Part shown: in pieces, positions 7,906 through 17,993 of the stretch
How positions within the stretch are numbered: the first letter of the stretch is position 1
How the letters are laid out: every line of letters starts with the position of its first letter
Origin: a bacterium
Lineage (GTDB): Bacteria; B130-G9
Length of the DNA stretch: 64,000 bases
NCBI GenBank assembly: GCA_035527515.1
Contig: DATLAJ010000146.1
Location: forward strand, 1-64,000
Direction: 5' to 3'
The notes under the pieces: model-generated
Seen by the model: only the letters and a program-made list of their open reading frames with translations
Databases searched by the model: none
What the model was told of the DNA's origin: nothing
Program-made: the position numbers and the translations under genes

Positions 7906-10900
7906 GCACCCTCATCTACCTCGCCTGCACACTCTGCCTCGCTATCGCATCTCGCCTGTGGTTGACGGGCTATTGGCTCGCGCTGGACATCCCGAGGACG
8001 GAGATAGTGTCCGAATACACGCCGATCGTGCTCGTTCAAGCCGTGGTACTGCTGCTTTTACTGCCAAAGCTCGGCGTTCGCAAGAGAGTTAACTCGGCCG
8101 CAAAGCTCGTCTGCGCGTTCGGGGCTGTTGCCTTTCTCATCTTCGCATCACCGCTTGTAACGGCCGAATCGCGATATTTCGAGGCGATCGAAGGGACCGT
8201 TCTTCTTGGGCTGATAATCGCGGTCTCGGTGACGCTGCTAGTAACGCTCTTCCGCAACGTAGAAGAGCTGTCCAAGCGCAGGCTCGTCATAGCCCTGGTG
8301 GTTGTGTCTGCATCGTGCTACTTCTGGTTCGGGCTTTGGACCTACGATCAGCACCCGCCGGACGGTGACGAACCATATTACCTTCTGACAGCGCACAGCC
8401 TCGCATACGATCTTGACTTCGACCGCACCAACAACTTCAAGAACAAGGAGTACCTTGCTTACTATCCATACACGCTTCAGCCGCAGTTCCGCAGCATCAA
8501 GATCAAGGGTAAGGAGTATGAAGTCCAGAACTACAATGTCGGCTTTCCGCTCCTGATAGCGCTTCCCTATCGCCTGTTCGGGTTCCGAGGCGCGGTGGCC
8601 CTCATCAATCTTCTCGCCGCCTTGTTAATCGCAAACGTCTTTTTGCTTTCGCAGGAGCTCGGCGCAGGCAGAAGACATGCCCTGCTCGGTGCGCTCATCT
8701 TCGGCTTCTCGGTGCCCATGCTCAATTATGCGAACCAGGTATTCCCCGCCACCGCCAGTGCTCTGGTGGCCATCTATGCCTTCAGACGGCTTTCCCGGAT
8801 CGGCCCGGGCAAGCGGCGTGAGATGCTCATCCTGCTTGCGCTCTGTGTGGCTCTGTTCATGCTCAAGTTAAGGCTGTCGCTTCTCATCGCTCCCATTCTT
8901 CTGGTAGCGATGTGGAGAATGACGAGGAGAAAGGCGACTTGGCTCTATGCTTCGGGAGGGCTCGCAGTGCTCATCGCGTTGGGCTACATGCTGCGCGACC
9001 GAATCGTTACGCTACGCCTTCTCACATCGCGCCTTGACGAGTTTCTGCGGATGGGTGTTGGGGACCTTGCGCCAGCAAGCGGGCTTTTGGGCCAGATGCT
9101 GGACCAGCAGTTCGGACTGCTCGTGCTCGCACCTCTCTATGTTCTGTCGATTGCGGGTGCGGTCTCGCTGAACAGGAATAACCGAGGCATGTTGGCGAGA
9201 ATGCTCTTGGTCATCGGGCCGTACTATCTGGTCGTTGGTTCGATGCCCTGGTGGAACGCGTCATGGTGCCCGCCTTGTCGTTTCCTGATAGTGGTCTTGC
9301 CGTTTTTTGGCGCACTGCTTGGCTTGGGGCTTGCTCGTATTGCGACGTTCAGGCAGGCGGCGGCCCTCAGCTTCGCGGGAACGGTCTCGGCCATGGTTGC
9401 ATTCTGGCACCTTCTCTCCCCCGTGTTCCGATACGATCAGGCCAACGGAGCAAACCGAGCCTTCTGTCTTTTGCACATGAACACCTACATCGATCTGTCG
9501 CGGTTTCTGCCGTCATTCTTCCGAAGCGACATCATGACGCCAGTCAAGGTGCTGTTTGAGATGCTCGCATTTGCACTTCTGCTTGTGGCAATTGCGAGGG
9601 TCGGCAAGCGCGGGTCGAAGGGCGAGGGCATCTTCAAGACCGGCAGATACCTTCACGCTGGCGCAGTGGGAATAGCGGCCGTTGCGTTCGTGCTCGTGGC
9701 TGGGACGCTCTGTGATATTAGCATCCCCAAATGTACGTATGAGATGGAGGACGAGCCGCTTTCGATCTATGACCCACCTTCGAGAGCGTTCATTAAGGGC
9801 GGCCGGCGAATGACGCCCGGCTATCCGCTCGAGCGCGACGTGCAGCTTGCGCCCGGCGAGAAGCTTATTATTGTTGAGGCGATGATGCGCAACCCTATCT
9901 GGACGACAGTGCCACACCTTTGGCTTCAACTTGAGGGCGATTCTGAGACGGTCCGTGTCATCGATGAGCCTGTCGATGTTGAGCTGATGCAGAAGTACTA
10001 CAACCGAATCAGCGTCGCCGGCGGGCACTATCGGATGCGGCTTGGGATAACGATACCCGGCGTGGATATGAAGAAGATCAACCCTGACAAGGTGGCCGAC
10101 ATCTACGTTGACCGCGTGCAGATATTCGATGCGGATGGGCTCGAGGCCGTTCTCTACGCCAACTTCGGGCGGCTGTATGGCCTGTTTTCGCTGCAAGAAG
10201 GAGTTGATTTCATGGGGCAGGCATACTTCATCCAGCCGCGCTACAAGAGCTTGGGCGAGACAGTTTTTCGCTCGTTTATGAAGGCGAAGAGTTGGCCGGA
10301 GGCGGCGGACTTCTATTCTTTTCGGGCAGATTCAGACCCATTCGATCTTGGAGCATACCCTCCGGAAGCGCTGCTGATGCTTGCTGAGGCGGAGTTGGAC
10401 AGGCGGAAGTATCGTCATGCGCTTCAGATTCTCAGGCCAGTTTTAGGAGAGTCAGCGGTCTCGCCCAGGGCAGAGCTCGTCGCCGCCAAGGCACACATAG
10501 GCCTCAATCAGATTAAGGACGCGCTGTCTATTCTACCGAACGACGCGGCCGACCCTGCGGTCTTGAGCGAGGCGGACTACCTGCGCGCCGTGTGCCTGAT
10601 GCGGGAGGGCGGAACTCGCGAGGCGTTCAATCTCCTCGTCAAAGTTGCAGAGCAGTCGTTCGAGCAGCGATTCGATGCGCTGTGTCAGCTCCTTTCGTTG
10701 GCCAGAGGTCTCCACGACGATGTCCAGGCAAACCGTGCCACACGGCTGATGCAGGCGACCAGAACAACGGAGCTTGCGCCAGACGAGATGGCCAAGTCCG
10801 GCGGCAGGCAGGCCGACGGCGGCTGGTTGCTCGAGCGTAACGGCTTCTTTGAGGCGCCGGTCCAGGTTCTCTCCGACACGCTGGCGATCAAGATGAGCGT

Positions 10901-11522
10901 CAAGGCGGAGGGAACGTTCGAGACGCACGTTGAAACGGGGCTTGTGATCGATCCAGCGACGGGGCTTGCCAGGTATGTCTTTCCGAATCTCGAGGTTACG
11001 CTTGGGGACCTGCCGCCCAAGTACATTCGCGTCCCGTTTCTCAATTGGACCGACACGTTTGTGTTCTTTGATGGGCTCGAGCCGGGCATCTATAACCTGC
11101 GAATCGCATACATCAACGACCACACATTCCAGAAGGACAGGCAGGACCGCAAGTTCTTTCTGCGGCATATCTGGTTTCAGAGCGCCATCGTGTTTTTTGG
11201 AGATGAGCTAAAATGGCAGATCGATAGCAAAAGGGGCGTCGCAGTTTTTGAAGCTAGGATCGCCCCTCGCTTTCCGATCGAGTCTTTCGCAGTCAACCTG
11301 AGCAAGTTCCCTGCCGGGCAGCAGGCAGAGTTTAGGCTCGAGATTGATGGCCAAAAGCGCGCCTCTGTACGCCTCGACCAGACCGCGGGGAGTTTCGTCG
11401 AGCGCAAGCTTGCTCTTTCGCCGGGGAGTTATCACGTCTTATTGACACTTCTGCCGGTGGGCGCCGCGAGCGAGGTTCAGGAAATTGCAGGAGGGATTGA
11501 GTTGATAGGATTCTCGTATTGA
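7902..11522 (+). CDS. giant GT-C membrane glycosyltransferase with C-terminal TPR and periplasmic domains
   Basis: A 1206-residue protein. Residues about 1-600 contain many hydrophobic helices with the short loop motif PPDGDEPYYLL, which matches the acidic DE motif in the first periplasmic loop of PMT_2/ArnT-type GT-C enzymes that use polyprenyl-phosphate sugars. Residues about 610-790 are beta-rich. About 790-930 carry TPR-like helices (LLMLAEAELDRRKYRHAL). The remainder is a beta-sandwich-like tail. It overlaps the upstream membrane gene by four bases. The GT-C assignment rests on topology and this motif; the specificity is unknown. It is unusually long for a GT-C enzyme because of the C-terminal half. 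Confidence 0.78.
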   Translation: MSTLIYLACTLCLAIASRLWLTGYWLALDIPRTEIVSEYTPIVLVQAVVLLLLLPKLGVRKRVNSAAKLVCAFGAVAFLIFASPLVTAESRYFEAIEGTVLLGLIIAVSVTLLVTLFRNVEELSKRRLVIALVVVSASCYFWFGLWTYDQHPPDGDEPYYLLTAHSLAYDLDFDRTNNFKNKEYLAYYPYTLQPQFRSIKIKGKEYEVQNYNVGFPLLIALPYRLFGFRGAVALINLLAALLIANVFLLSQELGAGRRHALLGALIFGFSVPMLNYANQVFPATASALVAIYAFRRLSRIGPGKRREMLILLALCVALFMLKLRLSLLIAPILLVAMWRMTRRKATWLYASGGLAVLIALGYMLRDRIVTLRLLTSRLDEFLRMGVGDLAPASGLLGQMLDQQFGLLVLAPLYVLSIAGAVSLNRNNRGMLARMLLVIGPYYLVVGSMPWWNASWCPPCRFLIVVLPFFGALLGLGLARIATFRQAAALSFAGTVSAMVAFWHLLSPVFRYDQANGANRAFCLLHMNTYIDLSRFLPSFFRSDIMTPVKVLFEMLAFALLLVAIARVGKRGSKGEGIFKTGRYLHAGAVGIAAVAFVLVAGTLCDISIPKCTYEMEDEPLSIYDPPSRAFIKGGRRMTPGYPLERDVQLAPGEKLIIVEAMMRNPIWTTVPHLWLQLEGDSETVRVIDEPVDVELMQKYYNRISVAGGHYRMRLGITIPGVDMKKINPDKVADIYVDRVQIFDADGLEAVLYANFGRLYGLFSLQEGVDFMGQAYFIQPRYKSLGETVFRSFMKAKSWPEAADFYSFRADSDPFDLGAYPPEALLMLAEAELDRRKYRHALQILRPVLGESAVSPRAELVAAKAHIGLNQIKDALSILPNDAADPAVLSEADYLRAVCLMREGGTREAFNLLVKVAEQSFEQRFDALCQLLSLARGLHDDVQANRATRLMQATRTTELAPDEMAKSGGRQADGGWLLERNGFFEAPVQVLSDTLAIKMSVKAEGTFETHVETGLVIDPATGLARYVFPNLEVTLGDLPPKYIRVPFLNWTDTFVFFDGLEPGIYNLRIAYINDHTFQKDRQDRKFFLRHIWFQSAIVFFGDELKWQIDSKRGVAVFEARIAPRFPIESFAVNLSKFPAGQQAEFRLEIDGQKRASVRLDQTAGSFVERKLALSPGSYHVLLTLLPVGAASEVQEIAGGIELIGFSY

Positions 11523-11524
11523 GT

Positions 11525-11938
11525 ATGGAAGAGTCGCACCCGACTCCGCCTGAGTGGTGGGAGGCGCAGGCCAGGGAGGATCTGATAACGGCCAAATTCA
11601 ACCTAAAGGGGCAGAGATACTATGCAGCGGCCTTCTTCTCCCATCAGGTCGCAGAGAAAGCCCTGAAGTCCGTCATTCTCCGTCGAGGTCAAGATATGCC
11701 CTACACGCACAGCCTCAAGCTGCTGCTTGCCGTCTGCGAGCCATCGCCCGCCGTGCGCGAGGCGGCGCTGGACCTTGCGCCTGAATATGGCAAAGCCAAA
11801 TGTCCTTACCACGCCCGAGGCGTCCCGGCGAACCTTTACGATGAAAAACGCGCGGCCGAGTGCATCGTGCTCGCAGGCATCGTGCTCGCCTGGGCGCTCG
11901 GGGACATGGCCGGCGGCAGAGACGTGATCAGCTCCTGA
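11525..11938 (+). CDS. HEPN domain protein
   Basis: About 137 residues with the HEPN pattern: WWEAQAREDLITAKFNL, then YYAAAFFSHQVAEKALKSV, then the C-terminal AAECIVLAGIVLAWA helix. Stand-alone HEPN proteins usually pair with an MNT nucleotidyltransferase as a toxin-antitoxin pair, but no MNT gene is adjacent. The catalytic Rx4-6H motif of active HEPN RNases is not evident (KAKCPYHARG lies at that place). The start is ATG 11525; a TTG at 11519 overlapping the upstream stop is possible. It is the last gene of the plus-strand set. Role uncertain. Confidence 0.75.
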   Translation: MEESHPTPPEWWEAQAREDLITAKFNLKGQRYYAAAFFSHQVAEKALKSVILRRGQDMPYTHSLKLLLAVCEPSPAVREAALDLAPEYGKAKCPYHARGVPANLYDEKRAAECIVLAGIVLAWALGDMAGGRDVISS

Positions 11939-12447
11939 ACCCGGATTATCCACAAAATCTGTATCAGGGATGGGCAATATGGCGTAGGACTGCTTGTTCA
12001 TGCAGGCTATGGCTTTTTGGGGAGTGCGGGTTCACGCGGCGTGCCCCTTTCTCTGAATCACCGCATTAAAATACGGTGATATGGACGGTTCTTATTATAT
12101 TAGCACCCATCTTCAGATGGGTGGGCTTAGGATGCGAAGGCGCCCCTCCTCCTCCCTCCGAGATTCCTCATCTGGAGAGAAGAGAGAGGAGGGCGTCGAG
12201 CCGCTTCTCCTCTCGAGAATCCTTATGTAAAGGGCATATAGAGGCGGCGGGCTCCCCGGATCCCCCATTTGAAAATGGGGGTTAGGGCAATGGTAGCCCA
12301 GAAGCATCGCCTCGGCTGAAGCCGGGCGATGAGGCGAGATCGATGAGATGGTGCCGTCAGGCCGTCGCAGTCCAAAAACTGCTCGGCCGAACGGCCAATG
12401 CTATTATCCCGGTGAAGGCCATTTTCGGCGAGGTCGCATACAGGGCG
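11939..12447. other. intergenic region between convergent genes, filled with palindromes
   Basis: No gene seen. It contains a hairpin ATCACCG/CGGTGAT (12057-12080), which may end plus-strand transcription, and a pair of family-2 repeat halves in opposite orientation (12103-12122 and 12262-12331) around a CT/GA-rich centre. The rest is featureless. Confidence 0.6.
12103..12331. repeat. paired-palindrome interspersed repeat, family 2 (inverted pair, copy 2)
   Basis: The left half is hairpin CACCCATCT/AGATGGGTG (12103-12122), in reverse orientation. The right half is hairpin CCCCCATTT/AAATGGGGG (12262-12281), linker TTAGGGCAATGGTAGCCC, and hairpin ATCGCC..GGCGAT with inner CGGCTGAAGCCG (12305-12331). 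The inner 140 bases are CT-rich then GA-rich, as in the copy at 20166-20340. No protein is encoded. Confidence 0.75.
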
Positions 12448-14634
12448 TCAGGATGAGCGTTCGGCGCCGGTCCCAGATGCCTCCCCTGCTAACCTGTCGA
12501 GATCGAGGCTGTCTATGAAACCGAGCTCGAGCGCAACGGCGGTCTTGTAAAAACTGACCGCCCGCTTGGTCTCATCCTTGTTGGCCATCGAGAAGAGGTG
12601 TTTTAGGAGGGCCGCCGCAAGCCTCAGCAACTCCAGACCCATGATCAGGACGCGGTGCGTAAAAAGGGCGAGGCGCCCGTAGTGCTTCCTGATGAAAATG
12701 TGTTTGGAGGCGAGGTATTTCAGGACGGTGAAATCGCCCCATCTCTGCTCACAGGACTTGCCCCCGAAGTGGGTAATACATGCGTTGTGGACGAAGAAGA
12801 CCTTGTAGCCGGCTTTCTTGGTTCGGTAGCACAGGTCAGTGTCCTCATGAAACATGAAGTAGCCCTCGTCGAACGGGCCGATCCGCTCCAGGGCGGTTCT
12901 TTTGAGCATTAGGCAAGCGCCTACGAGCCAATCGACCTCGCGAGTTTCGTCGTGGGCCCAGTCTTCATAGACGAGCTTGGCGCGCACACGTTGCGAGAAG
13001 ATCGGCTTGAAGAGAAGGTGGGACATCATGAGATTCAGGTTTGTGAGGAAGTTCCTTGCTGAGGGCTGGAGAGAGCCGTCTTCGTTGAACAGCTTCGGCC
13101 CTACGAGACCTATCCTGTCGTCGGCGTCAAGGACATCGATCATGGCCTGGAACGCGCCCGGCTCCACGATGGAGTCCGGATTGAGAAAGCAAACATGCCG
13201 GCCTATGGCGCGCCTCGCCGCGAGGTTATTTGCGGCGGCGAAGCCCTCGTTGCGGAGGTTTTTGATGATCTTGACGTTGGGATACCTCTTTCCTAGGGCC
13301 TCGACGCTTCCGTCGTGCGAGGCGTTATCGACGACGATTATCTCGTGCGGCAGGCTTCCAATGGTCCTCTTGATCGAGTCGATGCAGTCAAGCAGGAGCT
13401 GTTTGACATTCCAGTTGACGATAATTATCGAGACCTCCGGTCGCGGCTGGGCAATCGCATCTAGGTAGGTGTCGTCAAAAAAGACTTGCAGCGCCGGCCT
13501 CTTGGCCGAGTGAAGCTCCTCGTAAATGCCCAAGGTCTGGGACGCCGTCTTCTCCCAAGAGAAGAGCGACGCGCGGGACAGCCCATCCTTTCTCATCTTG
13601 CTCCGCAGCGACTCGTCTGTCAGAACCTTGTACATCGCCTCAGCGAGCTCCTCGATCGAGTATGGGTTGATCAGGATCGCCGCGTCGCCCACTATCTCCG
13701 GCAGCGACGACGAGCTTGATGTGATGACTGGCGCTCCACAGGCCATCGCCTCAAGCGCAGGTAGGCCGAAGCCTTCGTAAAGCGAGGGGAAGACAAAGAG
13801 CTCTGCCCCGCTGTACAGCCTGGGTAAGTCCTCATCCTTGACGTAGCTTGTGAAAATTATCGAGTCCTCAAGGCCAAGCTCCCTGATGGTGGTGAACACA
13901 TCGCCATAAAGCCAGCCGAACATCCCGCAAACGACGAGCTTGTGCTCGAGGTTCATCTCGGTTTTCAACAGATGATAGGCGCTGAGAAGCCTCGGCAGGT
14001 TTTTTCTGGGCTCGATGGTGTTGACGCACAGGATATACGGGCCCTCGATGCCGAACTTCTCCCTAGTCGCGACGATCTCCGCTGGGTCGGTCACGGGCTT
14101 GAGGTGCTCATTTGTAGCGGAATAGACCACCCTGACCTTGCTCTCGGGGACTTTCAGTATGCGGATCAAGTCCTCCTTCGTGTGAAAGGATAAGGCGATG
14201 ATTAGGTCGGCCTTTTCGACGCCGATCTTGGTCATCTGCCTCATGTACCAGAAGTATTTCTTGCTGTTAGTCTGCGGGAACGTATAGACCACAAGGTCGT
14301 GCACCGTAACGACCGACTTGTACCTGCCGGAGACCACCGGCAGGAAATAGCCAGGATCGTGAAAAACATCGGTCTCGGCCAATTTAAGCCGGTATGGCAG
14401 ATAAAAGTTGCGCCAGAAGTCGCCGACTAAGTGATTCTCAATCGTTATCGGGGTCACATAGGTGTTGAAGTTGGGATTCTTGAAATCAACCCTATTGGTC
14501 TTCAGCGGATTGCAGAAGATAGTGTATTGATTTCTGGTATCGATCCGCTCCATCGCGCGAAGGAGGTTGAAAGTATAGACACCCATCCCGGCGTGGCGGT
14601 CGCTTATCCTCCTGGCGTCTATGGCGATGTTCAT
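12448..14634 (-). CDS. bifunctional glycosyltransferase, GT4-GT2 fusion
   Basis: A 728-residue fusion. Residues 1-385 are a GT4 enzyme ([20 protein letters not shown] start; donor motif [14 protein letters not shown]). Residues about 400-690 are a GT2 enzyme of the rhamnosyltransferase WbbL type ([32 protein letters not shown] as the DxD equivalent, [16 protein letters not shown]). The two halves probably add successive sugars to one surface glycan. No internal start with a ribosome site was seen at the junction near residue 395. The S41 protease gene lies 31 bases upstream and may be co-transcribed. Confidence 0.9.
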   Translation of the reverse strand: MNIAIDARRISDRHAGMGVYTFNLLRAMERIDTRNQYTIFCNPLKTNRVDFKNPNFNTYVTPITIENHLVGDFWRNFYLPYRLKLAETDVFHDPGYFLPVVSGRYKSVVTVHDLVVYTFPQTNSKKYFWYMRQMTKIGVEKADLIIALSFHTKEDLIRILKVPESKVRVVYSATNEHLKPVTDPAEIVATREKFGIEGPYILCVNTIEPRKNLPRLLSAYHLLKTEMNLEHKLVVCGMFGWLYGDVFTTIRELGLEDSIIFTSYVKDEDLPRLYSGAELFVFPSLYEGFGLPALEAMACGAPVITSSSSSLPEIVGDAAILINPYSIEELAEAMYKVLTDESLRSKMRKDGLSRASLFSWEKTASQTLGIYEELHSAKRPALQVFFDDTYLDAIAQPRPEVSIIIVNWNVKQLLLDCIDSIKRTIGSLPHEIIVVDNASHDGSVEALGKRYPNVKIIKNLRNEGFAAANNLAARRAIGRHVCFLNPDSIVEPGAFQAMIDVLDADDRIGLVGPKLFNEDGSLQPSARNFLTNLNLMMSHLLFKPIFSQRVRAKLVYEDWAHDETREVDWLVGACLMLKRTALERIGPFDEGYFMFHEDTDLCYRTKKAGYKVFFVHNACITHFGGKSCEQRWGDFTVLKYLASKHIFIRKHYGRLALFTHRVLIMGLELLRLAAALLKHLFSMANKDETKRAVSFYKTAVALELGFIDSLDLDRLAGEASGTGAERSS

Positions 14635-14665
14635 TCGGGGCTCAGAGGGATGCGGTGGCTGTCGC

Positions 14666-16288
14666 TCAGAGCAGCATGTCTAGCGAGCGCATCCGCGAGG
14701 CGGCGCCGGGCACAGCCGCTGGCGACGGCGTTGGCTCGCCCCCATGCTTAAGCGAAGGGAGATAGGACTGCTCGAGCATCTTTCGTGCATCAGGCATCAG
14801 CTCGATCGCCTTTTGGACTTGATCGTCAATGGCCGTGAACGTCTTGGCGGCCTCCTTGTTGCCCCACAGCGAGCGCACGATGCGCCATCTGATGTAGGTC
14901 TTGACGTACTGCTCCTTCTCGCCCACGAGCTCTTCCTTAGTGATCTCTACGCCGTTTTTAGCCGCAAAAGCGAGGAACTCCGAGATCATCTCATCCGTAA
15001 CGCTGAAATCCATGCCCAAATCTCTGTGCGTGGCCGCGTAGTGCAAACCAAACAGCGTGAATACGTTCTTGCGATGTAGCTTCTCAAAGCCCTTGCCAAG
15101 TTCGGTGTATTTGACAACAACGTCCGGATAAATGCCGCCGCCCCCACCCAACTTCCTACCTGCTCTAGACCTATAGATGGCGTGGTTCTCCTTCTCCTCC
15201 TCTGTCGTCTCCGCCAGATACCCACTGCCGTATTGCGAATAAGGCTTCTGGATGCACCTGCCAGAAGGAGTGTAGTACCTCGCCGTCGTCAACACCAGCG
15301 TCCAGTTGTGCGGCAGCTGGATAACGCTTTGAACCAGCCCCTTACCAAAACTCCTTATCCCAACGATGAGGCCCCTGTCGTTATCTTGAACTGCCCCCGC
15401 GACGATCTCCGCTCCCGAAGCAGTGCCGTCATCGATCAACATGATAACAGGCATGTGAGGCAGCTTAACTTCCTTGCTCGCGAAAACCAGCTGGTCAGAC
15501 TTAGGGGTCCTCCCTTTGGTCGAGACAATGGGCAATCCCGCATCAAGAAACATGTCGCTGACTGCGATCGCCTGATTAAGAAGGCCGCCACCGTTGTAGC
15601 GCAGGTCGAGGACCATTTCCTGCATCCCTTGTTTCTCAAGCTCGTGAATCCCCTTTCTCATCTCGCTCGCTGTCGTCTCGGCGAATCTCGTGAGCCTGAG
15701 ATAGCCTATTGTCTCGTCTAGCATGAAGTAATAGGGAACGCTGGATGTTGGGATTCTGCCTCGCGTGATTGTGAACACCAGCGGTTCCGGGACGCCCTCT
15801 CGCTGCACGGTAATCGTGACCTTCGTCCCCTCCGGGCCTTTAAGTTTTTTTATCACATCTATCGTTGTAATGCCCCGCGCATCCTCGCCATTTATCTTGA
15901 CGATGCGGTCGCCCGCCAGCAGCCCTACCCTGGACGCCGGCGTGCCCTCGATCGGCGCAATCACCGTCAATATCCCACCAATTATGTCGAACTGGATGCC
16001 AACCCCATAAAAGCTCCCCCTCTGGTCCTGCCGCAGCTGTTCGCTCATCAGCTTGTTCAATATGTGAGAGTGCGGATCAAGGCTTCTCAACATTCCCTGG
16101 ATGGAGGCCAAGATCAGCTTCGAGGGCTCCTGCTTCTCCACGTAGCGGTGCTGAACGATGCTCAGCACCTCGTTATATAGGAAAAGATTCCTGAAATGTG
16201 TTGAAAGATTGGAGCCAACGCCGACGCCAACCGCCGCAAAAAGAGCGACCAATATGACCGTCGTTACCCCGCGTAGCACTCTTCTCAC
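14666..16288 (-). CDS. S41 family C-terminal processing protease (Ctp-like)
   Basis: About 540 residues with an N-terminal signal anchor (VTTVILVALFAAVGVGVG), a PDZ domain at about 95-165 (GIQFDIIGGILTVIAPIEG), and an S41 catalytic core. The likely Ser-Lys-Gln catalytic residues are S291 (GTASGAE), K316 (RSFGKG) and Q320. It should cleave C-terminal tails of periplasmic or membrane proteins. The alanine- and proline-rich C-terminal tail is unremarkable. GTG start at 16288 with AGGA nine bases upstream. Confidence 0.92.
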   Translation of the reverse strand: MRRVLRGVTTVILVALFAAVGVGVGSNLSTHFRNLFLYNEVLSIVQHRYVEKQEPSKLILASIQGMLRSLDPHSHILNKLMSEQLRQDQRGSFYGVGIQFDIIGGILTVIAPIEGTPASRVGLLAGDRIVKINGEDARGITTIDVIKKLKGPEGTKVTITVQREGVPEPLVFTITRGRIPTSSVPYYFMLDETIGYLRLTRFAETTASEMRKGIHELEKQGMQEMVLDLRYNGGGLLNQAIAVSDMFLDAGLPIVSTKGRTPKSDQLVFASKEVKLPHMPVIMLIDDGTASGAEIVAGAVQDNDRGLIVGIRSFGKGLVQSVIQLPHNWTLVLTTARYYTPSGRCIQKPYSQYGSGYLAETTEEEKENHAIYRSRAGRKLGGGGGIYPDVVVKYTELGKGFEKLHRKNVFTLFGLHYAATHRDLGMDFSVTDEMISEFLAFAAKNGVEITKEELVGEKEQYVKTYIRWRIVRSLWGNKEAAKTFTAIDDQVQKAIELMPDARKMLEQSYLPSLKHGGEPTPSPAAVPGAASRMRSLDMLL

Positions 16289-16345
16289 TGTTCGATATCC
16301 TCGCTCTTATCCTTTATGGAACCTGGCTCTGAGCGGAAGTGCTCG

Positions 16346-17911
16346 TCAATCCTCGTCGCCAAAAACCTGCGCCGTGAACACGTAAATCGTCGCGCCTTTC
16401 TTGTAGGCATCGCTGGGAAGCCCGGCCTTATGGCAGGTCTGCTCCAGAAACGTCGTCCTGTCCCAGCCATACTCCGTGGCCACCTGCGGCAGCAGAACGC
16501 CCCTGAACGAGCCCCGCTCGATCTCAAGCCCGTGAACGCCAACCTCGACCTCGTCAATGCTACTAATCTTGGATAAGTCCGAAAGAACTGAGATCTCTAT
16601 CTGCATGTCTCCGGTCTCAGAAACGCTCATCGGCGGAAACCTCGGGTCCTGAGTCGATGCCGCAACCGCCATCTCTTGAACTATCCTGTAAACCGGCTCC
16701 GAGACCGGCGAAAACCTACCTATGCAGCCCCTGAGTGAACCCTGGCGCTTGATCGTCACGAACGCTCCGCGCCTCATTTTGAGCCTCTCGGATTGAACCT
16801 CGACCGTCAGCGCCCGATGGTGCTTCACGTATTCCTTTATGGTTTCCCTGGCGATAGCAAGCAGCTGTTTCTTCTCGCTATCGTTCAGCTGTTCATTCAT
16901 GCTAATGCTCCTACCCTCTTGCCTGATCTTGCCCGTTGGGATTGAAACTGCAACGCTACAGTAGCCCACAACAGCGCCTTTATGTCCAGATGTATCTCCC
17001 GAATTGAGATACTTAAGGCCCATCATTGATCCTGCACCAAGCCTCTTCGCAACTTGCGCGAGAGTCAGAACCGCCGATCCGCCACACAAGCAGGTCGCCT
17101 CGCTGTTGAGCCTCTTCTCCAACGCCACCACATCCAATCTCTTCAGCATCTCGAACGTCATAAGGTCCATCTGACATGCCTCGTCGAACGGACGGTAGTG
17201 CGACATATCGCTGCTGGCAACGATGATGACGTCCTTCTGCTGAGAGATGACCTTCGTCAGGACCGAGGCCAACCTCGCAGAATACGCCGTACGGTTGACC
17301 AGTATTGGAACGATCTTGAAGCCTCCCTTCAGCGAACGCTGCAAGAAAGGCAGCTGCGACTCGAGCGAATGCTCCCTAGCGTGCGCCTGAGGGACGTATC
17401 GGAACTCGCCGCCTGACGCCTTGATTATCTCATCTGCGAGCTTCCTATCATTCTTTATGATACCCAGCGGCGTCTCGTAGTCCTGCACATTGTTGACGGA
17501 TACCCCGTCGAGTGGGGACCGGTGCGAAGGCCCGATGACTATCACCGTGTTCACCCTCTGGCCTGACTCGGCAAGGAGCTTGTAGCCATACCCGGCCACA
17601 GGACCCGAAAACACGAAGCCGGCGTGGGGCGAGACGAGCCCAATCAGCCGACCCTTGACCTTTGGGAGACCTTTCGCAGCCTCCATGAACCCGTCAACCA
17701 TTTCGGCGAGGTCATCCTTTCCTGCTGGATACCACTGCCCAGCAAACACCGGCAGCCTGACTTCTATTCTTGGCGGGACCTTGGCGCCGCTCTCCTTAGC
17801 CTCTGTCTTGTCCGCGCCGAATATGGCACACGGAATGACCGCCACAACGAAAATAGCAACCATTACTTGCAGCCCGCTCAACCATCTACGACCGCTTCTC
17901 GCCTTAGGCAT
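16346..17911 (-). CDS. MEMO-AMMECR1 fusion (AmmeMemoRadiSam proteins B and A) with signal peptide
   Basis: After an N-terminal hydrophobic signal (MPKARSGRRW then VMVAIFVVAVIPCAIFG), the protein has a MEMO domain (PVFAGQWYPA, SPHAGFVFSG, REHSLESQLPFL, ASSDMSHY) and then an AMMECR1 domain (LRGCIGRFSP, STQDPRFPPM). These are the B and A components of the so-called AmmeMemoRadiSam group; no radical-SAM member is in this window. The start at 17911 has GGAG eight bases upstream, and a GTG at 17938 is less likely. The AMMECR1 part begins at an internal ATG (16900) with its own AGGAG seven bases upstream. Biochemical role unknown. Confidence 0.87.
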   Translation of the reverse strand: MPKARSGRRWLSGLQVMVAIFVVAVIPCAIFGADKTEAKESGAKVPPRIEVRLPVFAGQWYPAGKDDLAEMVDGFMEAAKGLPKVKGRLIGLVSPHAGFVFSGPVAGYGYKLLAESGQRVNTVIVIGPSHRSPLDGVSVNNVQDYETPLGIIKNDRKLADEIIKASGGEFRYVPQAHAREHSLESQLPFLQRSLKGGFKIVPILVNRTAYSARLASVLTKVISQQKDVIIVASSDMSHYRPFDEACQMDLMTFEMLKRLDVVALEKRLNSEATCLCGGSAVLTLAQVAKRLGAGSMMGLKYLNSGDTSGHKGAVVGYCSVAVSIPTGKIRQEGRSISMNEQLNDSEKKQLLAIARETIKEYVKHHRALTVEVQSERLKMRRGAFVTIKRQGSLRGCIGRFSPVSEPVYRIVQEMAVAASTQDPRFPPMSVSETGDMQIEISVLSDLSKISSIDEVEVGVHGLEIERGSFRGVLLPQVATEYGWDRTTFLEQTCHKAGLPSDAYKKGATIYVFTAQVFGDED

Positions 17912-17970
17912 CGTTGTTACTCCCTCAATCAGGAACACGCATCCATGCGCATCAGATTCTCACACCGCAT

Positions 17971-17993
17971 CGGAGCTCACACAGCGAGCTCCG
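17971..17993. other. perfect 8-bp stem hairpin
   Basis: CGGAGCTC (17971-17978) and CGAGCTCCG-type arm ending at 17993 enclose a 7-base loop. It lies in the 317-base gap between RNase HII and the MEMO-AMMECR1 start, on the likely leader or promoter side. No T tract follows. It could be an operator, leader hairpin or terminator for the upstream rnhB transcript. Confidence 0.35.

Noticed and set aside
12076-12285. 69-codon frame in the 11939-12447 gap
   Set aside because: It lies across the palindromic repeat halves and has no protein features.
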